A stretch of DNA of 36,202 nucleotides from an uncultured Actinomycetes bacterium (GTDB taxonomy: Bacteria; Actinomycetota; Actinomycetes; Nanopelagicales; Nanopelagicaceae), in assembly GCA_903928745.1 (NCBI GenBank), contig CAIYRR010000015.1, positions 1-36,202 of the forward strand, in the 5' to 3' direction. The position numbers and the translations under genes are program-made. A model generated the notes under the pieces. That model searched no databases, was not told the DNA's origin, and was given only the letters and a program-made list of their open reading frames with translations. Positions within the stretch are counted from its first letter, which is position 1, and each line of letters begins with the position of its first letter. Below are positions 1-9,265 of this stretch, piece after piece.

Positions 1-1060
1 CGATCTCCAAGACTGCAACGTCGGCATCAAACCTGCTCACCTCTAACAAATCCTCCAACAAACGTTCGAAGCGATCTAACTGAGCCACTAATAATTCAGT
101 GCTACGAGATATTGCTGGGTCAAATGAATCCCTTGCGCCATGAATCACTTCTGAGGCCATACGCAATGTTGTAAGTGGCGTACGCAATTCATGTGAAACA
201 TCGGAAACAAAACGTTGCTGTACTTGGGAAAGACCCTCAAGCTTTGAAATTTGCCGTTCCAAAGAAAGGGCCATCTCATTAAATGCATGTCCGAGACTGG
301 CAATCTCATCCCTGCTATTTACTTTCATGCGCTGAGTTAAATCTCCAGCTGTAAACTGCTCAGCTACTCTCGCGGCCTCTTGAACCGGGCGAATCGCCTG
401 GCGTACGACCAGCCACATAATCAGACCAATAAGGAAAACCAAGATCAAGCCAGCCAAGGCAAGTGAGTTCTTCACCAAATTTAGGGTCTCTTGTTGATTC
501 ACCAAACTGAAAACCAAATACATTTCGTAATTTCCAGATTTCGGAATGATGATGTTTTGGCCAATCGCCAGACCAGGTATCTGAGTTCCACCCAAATACG
601 TGATTGTCATTTCTGACCACTGGGGATTCTTACTATGTTGCACAAGTTTCCTCAATGAGGCGGGGATAGAGCTAGGTGCAACAAGATTTGATGTTCGTTG
701 ATAATCAACGGAAGTTGAAGTCGGTTTGCTTGTTCGAAGTAGAACCACTTCGCGACCATTAACCGAAGAACCGATCATCGTGGCGGAATTAACCACAACA
801 TCCTCAATGATTTGTTGAATAGTTTTATCTGTCGTTCCTTGAGAAAGAATCAGGCGATATTGGGCACTAAATACTGCCGATTGAGACTCCGCAATAGATG
901 AGTCAACCTTGACACTTCGAATACCATCGGAAATCTTTGCGTAAAGCACGGACTCCGTAAGCCACACAACACCTAGTGATAGAAAGACAGCCCAGAAAAT
1001 AACTTTAAATGCCAAAGAATTTCGAAATCGGGACTCTCTGCTGCTGTCGTTACTGATCAC
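1..1060 (-). CDS. mtrB: Sensor histidine kinase MtrB (3' end beyond window)
   Basis: I translated this from the reverse strand: an open frame starts at a GTG at 1058-1060 and runs off the left edge, leaving about 353 residues. It has a hydrophobic N-terminal segment (around residues 18-36), an extracytoplasmic region, a second membrane segment (AGLILVFLIGLIMWLVV), a HAMP-like linker and a dimerisation/phosphoacceptor helix with H-box SDVSHELRTPL, where His290 is the likely phosphorylated residue. The ATP-binding N and G boxes lie outside the window. The GTG overlaps the mtrA stop (GTGA), so translation is probably coupled. By family, MtrB phosphorylates MtrA and links cell-wall state and division to transcription; lpqB usually follows but cannot be seen here. 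Confidence 0.9.
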   Translation of the reverse strand, partial: MISNDSSRESRFRNSLAFKVIFWAVFLSLGVVWLTESVLYAKISDGIRSVKVDSSIAESQSAVFSAQYRLILSQGTTDKTIQQIIEDVVVNSATMIGSSVNGREVVLLRTSKPTSTSVDYQRTSNLVAPSSIPASLRKLVQHSKNPQWSEMTITYLGGTQIPGLAIGQNIIIPKSGNYEMYLVFSLVNQQETLNLVKNSLALAGLILVFLIGLIMWLVVRQAIRPVQEAARVAEQFTAGDLTQRMKVNSRDEIASLGHAFNEMALSLERQISKLEGLSQVQQRFVSDVSHELRTPLTTLRMASEVIHGARDSFDPAISRSTELLVAQLDRFERLLEDLLEVSRFDADVAVLEI

Positions 1061-1743
1061 GACCCGCTCGATGCTCCTGCTTTGTATCCCACTCCGCGTA
1101 CGGTTACGACGAGTTCTGGATGCTCAGGATCATGTTCAACTTTTGCTCTTAAGCGTTGCACGTGAACATTTACAAGGCGCGTATCTGTCGAATGGTGGTA
1201 GCCCCAAACCTCACTTAGTAACGCGTCACGAGTGAAAACTCGGCCTGGCTCTTTTGCTAGCGCAACAAGAAGGTCAAATTCCAATCGAGTGAGTGGAATA
1301 GATTTTCCACCGCGAGTTACTTGGTGGGCAACTAAATCAATCGCTAAATCAGCAACAGTGAGTTGCCCCGAAAGCCCAGAGTTAGCCCGACGCAATCGAG
1401 TTCGAATTCTTGCTACGAGCTCTGAAGGATGCTTGAACGGTTTGACCATGTAGTCATCCGCGCCAGCTTCCAAACCCTTAACGACGTCATGAGTATCGCC
1501 CTTAGCGCTCAGCATGACGATAGGGACCATCGATTCTGCTCGTATCAACTTGCAGACTTCTATTCCATCCAGCCCGGGAAGCATGACGTCAAGCAAGACT
1601 AAGTCGGGGGGATTGTTGCGGAAAATCTCCAGCACTTCATCCCCGCGACTGACAAGGTCCACGTCAATTCCTGCTCCGGTTAAAACAATTCCGAGCATTT
1701 CTGCAAGGTCCTGGTCGTCATCGACGACCATTACCAAAGTCAT
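1057..1743 (-). CDS. mtrA: Response regulator MtrA (OmpR/PhoB family)
   Basis: The 228-residue protein has a full receiver domain: acidic pair at Asp8-Asp10, phosphoacceptor Asp52 in LVLLDVMLPG, and the conserved Lys101 in DYMVKPF. A C-terminal winged helix follows (about 130-224), with RVFTRDALLSEVWGY and a recognition region LVNVHVQRLRAK. Length and sequence match actinobacterial MtrA, an essential DNA-binding regulator of cell-wall and division genes in mycobacteria and corynebacteria. The ATG shares one base with the ahcY stop (TAATG) and the stop overlaps the mtrB start, so ahcY, mtrA and mtrB form a tightly coupled unit. No separate promoter is apparent. Confidence 0.95.
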   Translation of the reverse strand: MTLVMVVDDDQDLAEMLGIVLTGAGIDVDLVSRGDEVLEIFRNNPPDLVLLDVMLPGLDGIEVCKLIRAESMVPIVMLSAKGDTHDVVKGLEAGADDYMVKPFKHPSELVARIRTRLRRANSGLSGQLTVADLAIDLVAHQVTRGGKSIPLTRLEFDLLVALAKEPGRVFTRDALLSEVWGYHHSTDTRLVNVHVQRLRAKVEHDPEHPELVVTVRGVGYKAGASSGS

Positions 1744-3026
1744 TAGCTACCGTGCTCCCAAGAGTTCAGGTACATATCTTGCGCAGGAGTAAGAGTGTCA
1801 ATCTCGCCGCCCATGCTCTTCAATTTAAGTTTGGCAACTTCCTTATCGATATAGGTAGGAACGTTGTGCACGCCAGCTGGAAGATTCTTAGCTTCTGCAA
1901 CGAGATACTCAGCTGTAAGTGCCTGATCTGAGAATGACATATCCATTACAGATGCTGGGTGTCCTTCAGCCGCGCCAAGATTCACGAGGCGACCTTCGGC
2001 CAGAAGAAGTAAGCGACGGCCATCGGCCATCACGTACTCATCTGTTTGATGGCGAATCTTGAGATTCTTCTTCGAAGCCTTCTGCTCCAACCATGCCACA
2101 TCAATTTCGATATCAAAGTGTCCGGAGTTGGCCATGATGGCGCCATCTTTCATGACTTTGAAATGCTCTTCGCGCAAAACATCGCGGTTACCTGTGACGG
2201 TAATGAAAACATCTCCAAGAGCGGCGGCATCGATCATTGGCATGACACGAAAACCTTGCATCATTGCATCGAGTGCCTTGGTTGGATCAATTTCAGTAAC
2301 AATGACGTCGGCGCCCATTCCCTTGGAACGTTCTGCGACGCCTTTACCGCAGTAACCAAATCCGGCGACAACAACTACGCGACCTGCAAGTAGAAAGTTT
2401 GTCGAACGGAAAACTGCATCGAGAGTTGATTGACCGGTTCCATAGCGGTTATCAAACATGTGCTTCGTATCGGTGTCATTAACTGCAATCATCGGGAACT
2501 TCAACGCGCCATCTTTTGCCATTTGGCTCAAACGGATAACGCCAGTTGTCGTCTCTTCGCAACCGCCGGCAATTCCTGAAAGAAGTTCGGTACGGGTTGT
2601 GTGAAGAGTGTTCACTAAATCGCAACCATCATCGAAAACTTGATGCGGAGCGATATCAAGTGCTGCATTTATATGTGAGTAGTAGCCATCGCGATCAACT
2701 GCGTTGCGTGCGTAAACGCTAATTCCAAATTCATGTACCAAGGCCGCTGCAACATCATCTTGCGTTGATAGTGGATTGGATGCACATAGTGCGATCTCGG
2801 CACCACCTGCCTTAAGTGTGCGCATGAGGTTTGCTGTCTCGGTAGTCACATGCATGCAAGCCGCAATACGGACCCCAGCAAAAGGCTGGCTCTTTACAAA
2901 TCTTTCGCGAATTTGGGCAAGGACGGGCATGTTTCGTTCTGCCCATTCAATTCTCTTGCGACCCTCTGCAGCTAATGATGCATCTGCGATGTCGTGTGCA
3001 GGGATGGTGGCTACGGCTGTATTCAT
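1743..3026 (-). CDS. ahcY: Adenosylhomocysteinase, short (archaeal-like) form
   Basis: S-adenosylhomocysteine hydrolase splits SAH into adenosine and homocysteine, relieving product inhibition of methyltransferases. The NAD-binding loop AGFGYCGKG is at residues 221-229; substrate-site segments include FDDGCD (about 131-136), GGCEETTTG (154-162) and KFPMIAVNDTDTK (176-188). At 427 residues it is shorter than the usual actinobacterial enzyme. It ends DMYLNSWEHGS instead of the PDHYRY-type tail that contacts the neighbouring subunit's NAD, so it resembles the archaeal/Thermotoga-type enzyme. A clear GAGGAG ribosome site precedes the ATG. The position directly upstream of mtrAB matches mycobacterial order. 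The 88-base gap before it probably carries its promoter, but I could not assign a convincing hexamer pair. Confidence 0.93.
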   Translation of the reverse strand: MNTAVATIPAHDIADASLAAEGRKRIEWAERNMPVLAQIRERFVKSQPFAGVRIAACMHVTTETANLMRTLKAGGAEIALCASNPLSTQDDVAAALVHEFGISVYARNAVDRDGYYSHINAALDIAPHQVFDDGCDLVNTLHTTRTELLSGIAGGCEETTTGVIRLSQMAKDGALKFPMIAVNDTDTKHMFDNRYGTGQSTLDAVFRSTNFLLAGRVVVVAGFGYCGKGVAERSKGMGADVIVTEIDPTKALDAMMQGFRVMPMIDAAALGDVFITVTGNRDVLREEHFKVMKDGAIMANSGHFDIEIDVAWLEQKASKKNLKIRHQTDEYVMADGRRLLLLAEGRLVNLGAAEGHPASVMDMSFSDQALTAEYLVAEAKNLPAGVHNVPTYIDKEVAKLKLKSMGGEIDTLTPAQDMYLNSWEHGS

Positions 3027-3114
3027 GAATCGACTCCTCGATGGCCCTTACGGCTTGTATTGATATGAATGGCTAGACGCCTAGATTACCGTGAAGCACT
3101 CAATTCGGCACATT

Positions 3115-4479
3115 TCAACTACGAATAAGGCCCAAGACTTCTTCTTGAATGGCGACCAACTTTGCCTGTGTTTTGGCTTCCACATTAAGCCTCAAAAGAG
3201 GCTCAGTATTCGAGGAGCGCACATTGAACCACCATGTGGGTGCATTCACCGTGAGACCATCGAGATGGTCAACCTCTACGCCATCCATCTTTGAAAAGGT
3301 TTCTTCAATTGCAGCAAGAATGGAAACTGGATCAGTAACTTTGGAATTGATCTCACCGCTAGCAAAATAGCGTTGATAAGGCTTAAGTATCTGTGAGAGA
3401 GAATTCGTAGACTCCCCCAGCGCCGCAACAGCATGCAACGCAGCCAGCATCCCAGAGTCGGCACACCAGAAGTCCTTGAAATAGAAATGCCCTGAATGCT
3501 CTCCACCGAAAACCGCGCCAGTTTCTGCCATCAAACTCTTTATATAGGAATGTCCTACTCGGCTTCGAATCGGTGAACCCCCGCCTTCATTCACGATCTC
3601 TGCCACTGATCTTGAAGAAATCAAATTGTAAATAATGTTCGCTCCAGGATGCTTTATAAGTTCACGAGAGGCGATGAGGGAAGTGAGATCAGAAGGATTC
3701 ACGACTTCGCCTTTTTCGTTAACAAGAAAACACCGATCAGCATCCCCATCAAATGCAAGTCCAATATCGGCCTTGTTCTTAAGAACGGCTTTTTGCAGAT
3801 CCTTCATGTTCTTAGGATCGAGTGGGTTCGCCTCGTGATTAGGAAAGGTTCCGTCAAGCTCAAAATAAAGTTCAATCACTTCGGCGTTGAGTCGGGAGAA
3901 GACTTCGGGGGCTGTGTATCCGCCCATTCCGTTTCCTGCATCGATAACAATTTTCAAAGGTCTGATCGCTGATACATCGACAAGTGAAAGCAAATGATCG
4001 ACATAATCTGAAACCATGTTCTGTTCTTTTTCAACTCCCATATTTCGCATTGGGATTGGACTTCCATCTCGGACAAATTTCTCAATGGTCTGCAAACCAG
4101 ATTCTTTTCCAATTGGGCGCGCACCACTCTTACATAATTTAATACCGTTGTATTCGGCAGGATTATGACTTGCCGTAAACATGGCACCCGGGATATTCAA
4201 TTTGCCCGAAGCAAAATACAACATGTCGGTAGAGGCTAGGCCAATTCGAATTACATCCATCCCGTTGGATGTCGCACCAGCAGAGAACGCTTCTGCCAAC
4301 TCGGGAGAAGACGGACGCATATCTTCACCGATAACTATTGTTCCGGGTTCGCGTTCTAATTCTAGGAAACGCGCAAATGCAAGTCCGACGGCAAAGGCAA
4401 AATCTGGAGTGATTTCATTTTCCACCAGACCGCGAATGTCGTAGGCCTTAAAAATCTCAGGTACGGACGTGTCGCTCAT
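3115..4479 (-). CDS. manB: Phosphomannomutase/phosphoglucomutase
   Basis: This 454-residue alpha-D-phosphohexomutase interconverts mannose-6-P and mannose-1-P, possibly also the glucose phosphates, feeding GDP-mannose and envelope glycans. It opens with EIFKAYDIRG, has the phosphoserine loop TASHNPAEYNGIK (Ser104), the metal loop DGDADR (244-249), the sugar-specificity loop GGEHSGHF (about 325-332) and the phosphate-binding RSSNTEPLLRL near the C-terminus, so all four active-site loops are present. It follows the DUF3499 gene by two bases, in the same order as around M. tuberculosis Rv3257c-Rv3259. The symbol follows usage for this family; sugar preference cannot be read from sequence alone. 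Confidence 0.92.
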   Translation of the reverse strand: MSDTSVPEIFKAYDIRGLVENEITPDFAFAVGLAFARFLELEREPGTIVIGEDMRPSSPELAEAFSAGATSNGMDVIRIGLASTDMLYFASGKLNIPGAMFTASHNPAEYNGIKLCKSGARPIGKESGLQTIEKFVRDGSPIPMRNMGVEKEQNMVSDYVDHLLSLVDVSAIRPLKIVIDAGNGMGGYTAPEVFSRLNAEVIELYFELDGTFPNHEANPLDPKNMKDLQKAVLKNKADIGLAFDGDADRCFLVNEKGEVVNPSDLTSLIASRELIKHPGANIIYNLISSRSVAEIVNEGGGSPIRSRVGHSYIKSLMAETGAVFGGEHSGHFYFKDFWCADSGMLAALHAVAALGESTNSLSQILKPYQRYFASGEINSKVTDPVSILAAIEETFSKMDGVEVDHLDGLTVNAPTWWFNVRSSNTEPLLRLNVEAKTQAKLVAIQEEVLGLIRS

Positions 4480-4481
4480 TT

Positions 4482-4844
4482 CTATGAAGGTACCGCACGC
4501 AAATGTCCGCGTCTACCGATTTCATTGCCTGCAACTTTGGTAGGGGTTTCATTCGCAGAATTATTGGCAACTTCTCGAACTGCATCTGCAATTGCCATCA
4601 GGTCATCTCGAGATGGTCCAGTCTCTGACGAATCAAGTTCTTGTCTGATAACGCTCCACCCATTTGGAACGGTTAGCCGCTGAGCATGGTTGGAGCACAA
4701 GTCATAAGCATGGGGTTCGGCGAAAGTCGCTAGAGGTCCCACCACGGCAACGGAATCGGCATAAACATAGGTCAAGGTCATCACTGCTTTTTGGCGGCAA
4801 CCACCACGTGAACATCCACGCCCGGTTCTCATTGTTGATGACAT
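4482..4844 (-). CDS. DUF3499 family protein
   Basis: This is a 120-residue conserved actinobacterial protein of unknown function. The recognisable core is TLTYVYADSVAVVGPLAT followed by EPHAYDLCSNHAQRLT. Cysteines at 11 and 16 together with Cys50 and His53 look like a small zinc-ribbon site, which is inference. It sits between the DUF5719 gene and phosphomannomutase, as in Streptomyces and Mycobacterium. The ATG is preceded by TAATGT and seven bases, the leaderless pattern seen repeatedly in this window, so the DUF3499-manB pair may have its own promoter. The C-terminal third (about 75-120) is low in conserved features. Confidence 0.88.
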   Translation of the reverse strand: MSSTMRTGRGCSRGGCRQKAVMTLTYVYADSVAVVGPLATFAEPHAYDLCSNHAQRLTVPNGWSVIRQELDSSETGPSRDDLMAIADAVREVANNSANETPTKVAGNEIGRRGHLRAVPS

Positions 4845-4899
4845 GTATTACACATTAGTGGTCAAGGTCCCACTTTTGAGGCAATGACAGGGCGCGATT

Positions 4900-6201
4900 T
4901 CAGCGATTAATAACAGAGATATCGGAATTGGGGACCGAAGCCCTGGTTAACACCGATCCTGGAATCAAGGGGAATCCCGCAATACCGTTTCTTGTTCGCA
5001 CAATGACGCTTCCTACAACGCCTGGATTGACATCGACAATCGTGATTGTTTGAGAATTTTTCGGGGCGTTCCAACCGCGAATTTCACGACCCTTCAATAT
5101 GGTTCGCACAATTTTTCCCGATGTTAGTTTTGTTGAAAGAGAAATGGAAATTGTGTCTCCCGTGAAGTAGAAAGAAGGGTTAAGGCTATTTACTGCCAGA
5201 CGCATTGGAACCAGTTGCGGTGATGCAACGCTCCAAAGAAAATCTTTATGTCCTGATGAAGTATCGACGGAGTAAACGCCTGCCTGAATTGGTTGATCGG
5301 AATGAATTCTCAGAGAAATTATGTGGGAGATAATGGTTGGTTTAAGGACGATGTCCTTAACAATTCCTTGATCTAAATGCATCGAATCTAATCCCACGGG
5401 TACAAAAACTCCGTCGGTAGAAATTAATTCGACACGTAGATTTGCAGGTGCCGCACCAGGTGCAATGAGACGAAGCACATGAGTTGATGCTGCGCTCTGA
5501 TCATTCCTATGTGGAATACCCGTGATGACAAGATCTTTAGTTGGAGCGCCAACGGAGTTCACTATGTCGCCGCCCAAAGTTCTTAAGCCCAACTTTCTTT
5601 CATCCATGAGAAATGCTGTCACTCTCCCAGAGCGAGGAACAACTCTGATAACTAAGCGACTCTGCCCTGCAGCTAGTGCATCTAAGCGAACTGTGGCCGT
5701 GGAATTTGCCTTCACGGATATCACTTTTCCAACTTGCGGTCCGTGTTCACTCCAAATAGCAATATCAACAATGGCTTCACTCAAACCGCTATTTACCAGT
5801 TGTACATAACCTTTGCTGGAAACATCTGCTGCGCCGCCGATAAACCACTGCTCTCCTTGTGCAGATGAGCAAACTGCTGATCCCGACCACACTCCTGAGA
5901 CTGATTGGCTCGCTATAGATGTCACGCCCACACCGTCAATCAAAATGGGGTTGGTGCCAATGCCTATCGTTGAAGATTTAGCTCGCGTGAACTTAGTGCT
6001 CTTAGAGGCCACTTTCCTATACAAACTCTTTTTCGTTGCAACGGATACCCAGCTATAAACACCTGTACCAGATCCTGGGCAAGCGATGGCCGGATAGCTC
6101 TCAGAATATTTATGACTGGATACAGTCGCATTAAGAGTATTGCTAAGTATCACCACTCCCGCAAAAAGTAAAAGGATATAAAAACCGCGACGTAATTTCA
6201 T
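4900..6201 (-). CDS. DUF5719 family secreted/membrane-anchored protein
   Basis: A 433-residue protein with an N-terminal hydrophobic segment (YILLLFAGVVILSNTL, about 8-23), suggesting a signal anchor or signal peptide, followed by a beta-rich, Ser/Val/Ile-rich extracytoplasmic body with no catalytic motif I recognise. I assign DUF5719 mainly from context: in actinobacteria this family lies between a large family 2 glycosyltransferase and DUF3499, exactly as here. The ATG overlaps the glycosyltransferase stop (ATGA), so the two are translationally coupled and may act together at the cell surface. The function is unknown. Confidence 0.7.
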   Translation of the reverse strand: MKLRRGFYILLLFAGVVILSNTLNATVSSHKYSESYPAIACPGSGTGVYSWVSVATKKSLYRKVASKSTKFTRAKSSTIGIGTNPILIDGVGVTSIASQSVSGVWSGSAVCSSAQGEQWFIGGAADVSSKGYVQLVNSGLSEAIVDIAIWSEHGPQVGKVISVKANSTATVRLDALAAGQSRLVIRVVPRSGRVTAFLMDERKLGLRTLGGDIVNSVGAPTKDLVITGIPHRNDQSAASTHVLRLIAPGAAPANLRVELISTDGVFVPVGLDSMHLDQGIVKDIVLKPTIISHIISLRIHSDQPIQAGVYSVDTSSGHKDFLWSVASPQLVPMRLAVNSLNPSFYFTGDTISISLSTKLTSGKIVRTILKGREIRGWNAPKNSQTITIVDVNPGVVGSVIVRTRNGIAGFPLIPGSVLTRASVPNSDISVINR

Positions 6202-9200
6202 GTGAGTTCCTCCACCGAAATGTCACTTCTGCGGCGCCGTCCAGGGGTCGCCATAATCAAGACAGAAAGCAGAACGATAATTTGAAGCGCTAGCCAGCCT
6301 CTGCGAGCAGTTCCATCATGTAAGAGTGAAAATTCTCCCTCTTGGGTCGTTGCAAACTGTGGCAACCCGTACTCGCTCGTTGTCCGCGTGAGTTTCATTC
6401 CATCTTGGATAATCTCCCACGAGGAATCGAAATTCTCTGCGAGTGAAATTAAGCCCGCACCTGGCGAGAAGGTACGCGTCCCTACGGGATCTGCGGGAAT
6501 TCCGATTGTTTTTCCCGCTTTATTGGTGAAGACAACCCTCTCGCTGATGTTTCCAACTTTCCACACAATTCCAGCTGCCGTTGCTGAGTTCCTAACGAAA
6601 CCTCCTAGTCCATCGACAGCTCGTACGAACTGTCGGTTAACAGGATTTTTCATAAAGAGATACTTGATGCCAAAACTCGAAAGAACTTTGCTGCTCGTGA
6701 GGCCACTACCGTCAACGATGTCGCGCACTGCGAGATTAACTTGCTCAGGTGCCTCTGGCGCAGTGTCTGGATCACCCAGCATCGAGTCCGCTCCACGCGC
6801 AATGTAGAAACTCAGGGTAGATGAACTACCTGGCGCCGATCTAATAACTAATGTTTTCACCCCAGGTGTTACTGCGAGAAAAGGCGGAAGTACTGATTCC
6901 TGATCCGCAGCCACTGGAGAATTTGCGCCCGATGTAAGAACCCACCCAACTGCGACAACTGAATAAAAAAGCGTAGATGCAACCACAAGCCCGGCCATGA
7001 TGTGTCGGTAATGAAAATGCGTCGACGCTAATCGTTTTCGCAAACCATCAAGAATGACCACACCCGCAAATATCGAGGTTATGGTGGCGCTGGCTAACCA
7101 CGATCCAGCCCACATTGGAAGACCCACGGAATTGCCGTGGGATGGGTAGGCAAGAACGCTGACCAAGGTTCCTGCTCCAAGGAAGAGCAATCCGAACTCT
7201 GCGAAAATCCGAGCTTTCGTTGATGAAAAAATAGCGACAACGAGAATCAAAGTGATTGGACTTATCGCCCACCAAGGAAGAGAACCTGGCCCACCAGGAT
7301 TAGCGAGCCAAGCGAGGTGAGAGCCGCCACCGGCGATTGCTAATCCAGGCTCCAAGAGAAATCGAGTCGGATGGACGATGGCCTGGAAAGACCACGGCAG
7401 ACAGAGCAAAAACGGCGTGATGAGCAAAGCAGAGCGCCTTGTAGCACGTATGGCAAATAATTGTTTTTCGTGGCTCTTTCGAAAATCTAGATAATCAGAA
7501 ACTGCGCCGAGTAGATATACCGCTGCAAGAATCAGAAATGCTTGCAGTGAAAAAGAGGTGAGTAATCCGACCAGCAAACTGATGGAAAAAATAAGTCTCC
7601 AGGAAAGTTCTTCAACTTTGCGAGTCTTCATTATCAACAACAGAATCTGCGGTCCAAGGATTAAGGTGACTAATGTTCCTAGACGCCCTGAGTTAATACT
7701 TGCCAATGCAACGGGAGAGAGTGCGTAGCTCACACTCGCACCCATCTTCAACCAAGCATTAGATGAATATCTGCCAATCGATCTATACATCGACCACATA
7801 AGCAGTATGGGTGCGATCCAGAAAAAGAAAGTAATGAAGAATGCGGTCTTACCGAGAAAAATGGTGGATGCCAATGCCAGAACCGCAATCCAAGTTGGGC
7901 TCGGTGATGCGCTACCCATGCCAACGTTATGCCACGAATCTGCATAGCGACGCCATAGATCAATCGCTCCCTCAGGACTCGAAGGAAGTGCGCCACCAGA
8001 AAGTGAACCGTATCGATGACGAGACCAGACCGAAGTAAGAAGCAAAAGCGCAAGAAAACCCATCGCCTCTGGTCGGCGAAAAATTGAGCGCCACTTCCCT
8101 GTTGGCATCGGCGTAAGGAGATCTTCATCTTCATTGGTTGCATCGAGAATCGAAGTCTCGCTTGTGGACGTGGGAAGAATTTTTTGACGAAGCGACTCGA
8201 TACTCCTAAGGGTTCCCATTCGAAGTTGAGACCAGCGAGGGGGAATAAATGCCGAAACCACGCGAGGAGAAATCAGTCGATTGGGCTTCCGCTCTTTTCG
8301 GGCTTTATAGATCATCCCTGGGTGAATTAAGAGCGTACCCACTGCAAGAATTTCATCAGATGCATATCCGGGCAATTTAGCTAACAGAAATCCAAAAGCT
8401 CGAAGGAGCGCAGTTCCAAATAATTGAATAGCCAACCAAGGCAACAGCCACCAAGAAGAATTCGCCAGCAGCACATACGCTGCATTTCTGCGATCCAATA
8501 ATAATTGCCTGTGAAGGAATGCACTCTTTACATCTATTGTCCTTCGCTCAGATGCGGATGCTTCTGCATGCAAAGCGACAGCATCCGTGACGGCAATAAC
8601 TGAATGGCCAGCAACGCGAGCGCGCCATCCAAAGTCAACATCGTCTCGAAAGAGTGCAAGATTTGGATCTAGTCCACCTAATTCTTCAAACACGTCGCGA
8701 CGTACAAGCATCCCTGCAGTACTTACAGAGAGCACCTCGTGAATTCCATCTCGTTGTCCTTGGTCATACTCGCGAAGTTCAAGCCCAGTCCATCGCGCGC
8801 CATTACCTGCAATGCTCACTCCGGCTTCGAGTAAATGTGTGCGGTCATACCATCCGCGAAGTTTTGGACCAGCGATAGCAACTTGCGGGCGTTCGGCTAC
8901 CGCACTCAATAACGCTGCCAGCGCATCGGGCATTGGTGCGCAGTCATCATGAATGAACCAAAGCCATTCACTCTCGCTCGAGGAAGCTGGAATTTTTTCA
9001 ACACCAGCAGCGAGCGCCGAACCAAAACCACAATCGCGTTCGACACTTATGAAAGGAACTCGTGCATTTTTGAGTAATTTAATCGAGTCATCAATCGATC
9101 CCGTATTAACGGCTAACGTGTAATCCAGAGGTCGTGTTTGCGATGCCAAAGAGGCAACAACTTCGGGAAGCCAGGTAACGCCATCATGCACAACAAGAAT

Positions 9201-9245
9201 TGCAGTGACTACATGACCATCGCTACGTTTGGCTGAATCAGCCAC
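6198..9245 (-). CDS. Large polytopic family 2 glycosyltransferase
   Basis: The 1015-residue protein has an N-terminal GT-A glycosyltransferase domain (about 10-250) with TAILVVHDG, the nucleotide/metal motif WLWFIHDDCAP (HDD at 99-101), and a downstream acidic motif FRDDVDFGWRAR (about 199-210). A long membrane region follows with roughly ten or more hydrophobic spans (about 255-800), then an extracytoplasmic stretch and a final span LALQIIVLLSVLIMATPG. This layout suggests sugar transfer onto a lipid-linked or surface glycan. The acceptor is unknown. The likely start is a GTG 20 bases after the whiB stop, without a strong ribosome site, so the exact N-terminus is uncertain. It appears co-transcribed with the whiB2-like gene and DUF5719. 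Confidence 0.85.
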   Translation of the reverse strand: MADSAKRSDGHVVTAILVVHDGVTWLPEVVASLASQTRPLDYTLAVNTGSIDDSIKLLKNARVPFISVERDCGFGSALAAGVEKIPASSSESEWLWFIHDDCAPMPDALAALLSAVAERPQVAIAGPKLRGWYDRTHLLEAGVSIAGNGARWTGLELREYDQGQRDGIHEVLSVSTAGMLVRRDVFEELGGLDPNLALFRDDVDFGWRARVAGHSVIAVTDAVALHAEASASERRTIDVKSAFLHRQLLLDRRNAAYVLLANSSWWLLPWLAIQLFGTALLRAFGFLLAKLPGYASDEILAVGTLLIHPGMIYKARKERKPNRLISPRVVSAFIPPRWSQLRMGTLRSIESLRQKILPTSTSETSILDATNEDEDLLTPMPTGKWRSIFRRPEAMGFLALLLLTSVWSRHRYGSLSGGALPSSPEGAIDLWRRYADSWHNVGMGSASPSPTWIAVLALASTIFLGKTAFFITFFFWIAPILLMWSMYRSIGRYSSNAWLKMGASVSYALSPVALASINSGRLGTLVTLILGPQILLLIMKTRKVEELSWRLIFSISLLVGLLTSFSLQAFLILAAVYLLGAVSDYLDFRKSHEKQLFAIRATRRSALLITPFLLCLPWSFQAIVHPTRFLLEPGLAIAGGGSHLAWLANPGGPGSLPWWAISPITLILVVAIFSSTKARIFAEFGLLFLGAGTLVSVLAYPSHGNSVGLPMWAGSWLASATITSIFAGVVILDGLRKRLASTHFHYRHIMAGLVVASTLFYSVVAVGWVLTSGANSPVAADQESVLPPFLAVTPGVKTLVIRSAPGSSSTLSFYIARGADSMLGDPDTAPEAPEQVNLAVRDIVDGSGLTSSKVLSSFGIKYLFMKNPVNRQFVRAVDGLGGFVRNSATAAGIVWKVGNISERVVFTNKAGKTIGIPADPVGTRTFSPGAGLISLAENFDSSWEIIQDGMKLTRTTSEYGLPQFATTQEGEFSLLHDGTARRGWLALQIIVLLSVLIMATPGRRRRSDISVEELT

Positions 9246-9265
9246 AAGAATTGTCCGTTCTGCGT

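Noticed and set aside
360-620. Minus-strand frame of 86 codons
   Set aside because: It lies out of frame inside the MtrB reading frame, which has clear HAMP and H-box motifs; its translation has no recognisable features.
3027-3114. SAH or SAM riboswitch upstream of ahcY
   Set aside because: The 88-base gap is short and I found no convincing stem set or conserved core; only a small CTAG-N4-CTAG repeat is present.
7748-8143. Minus-strand frame of 131 codons
   Set aside because: It is an out-of-frame shadow of the 1015-residue glycosyltransferase, whose membrane spans run straight through this interval.
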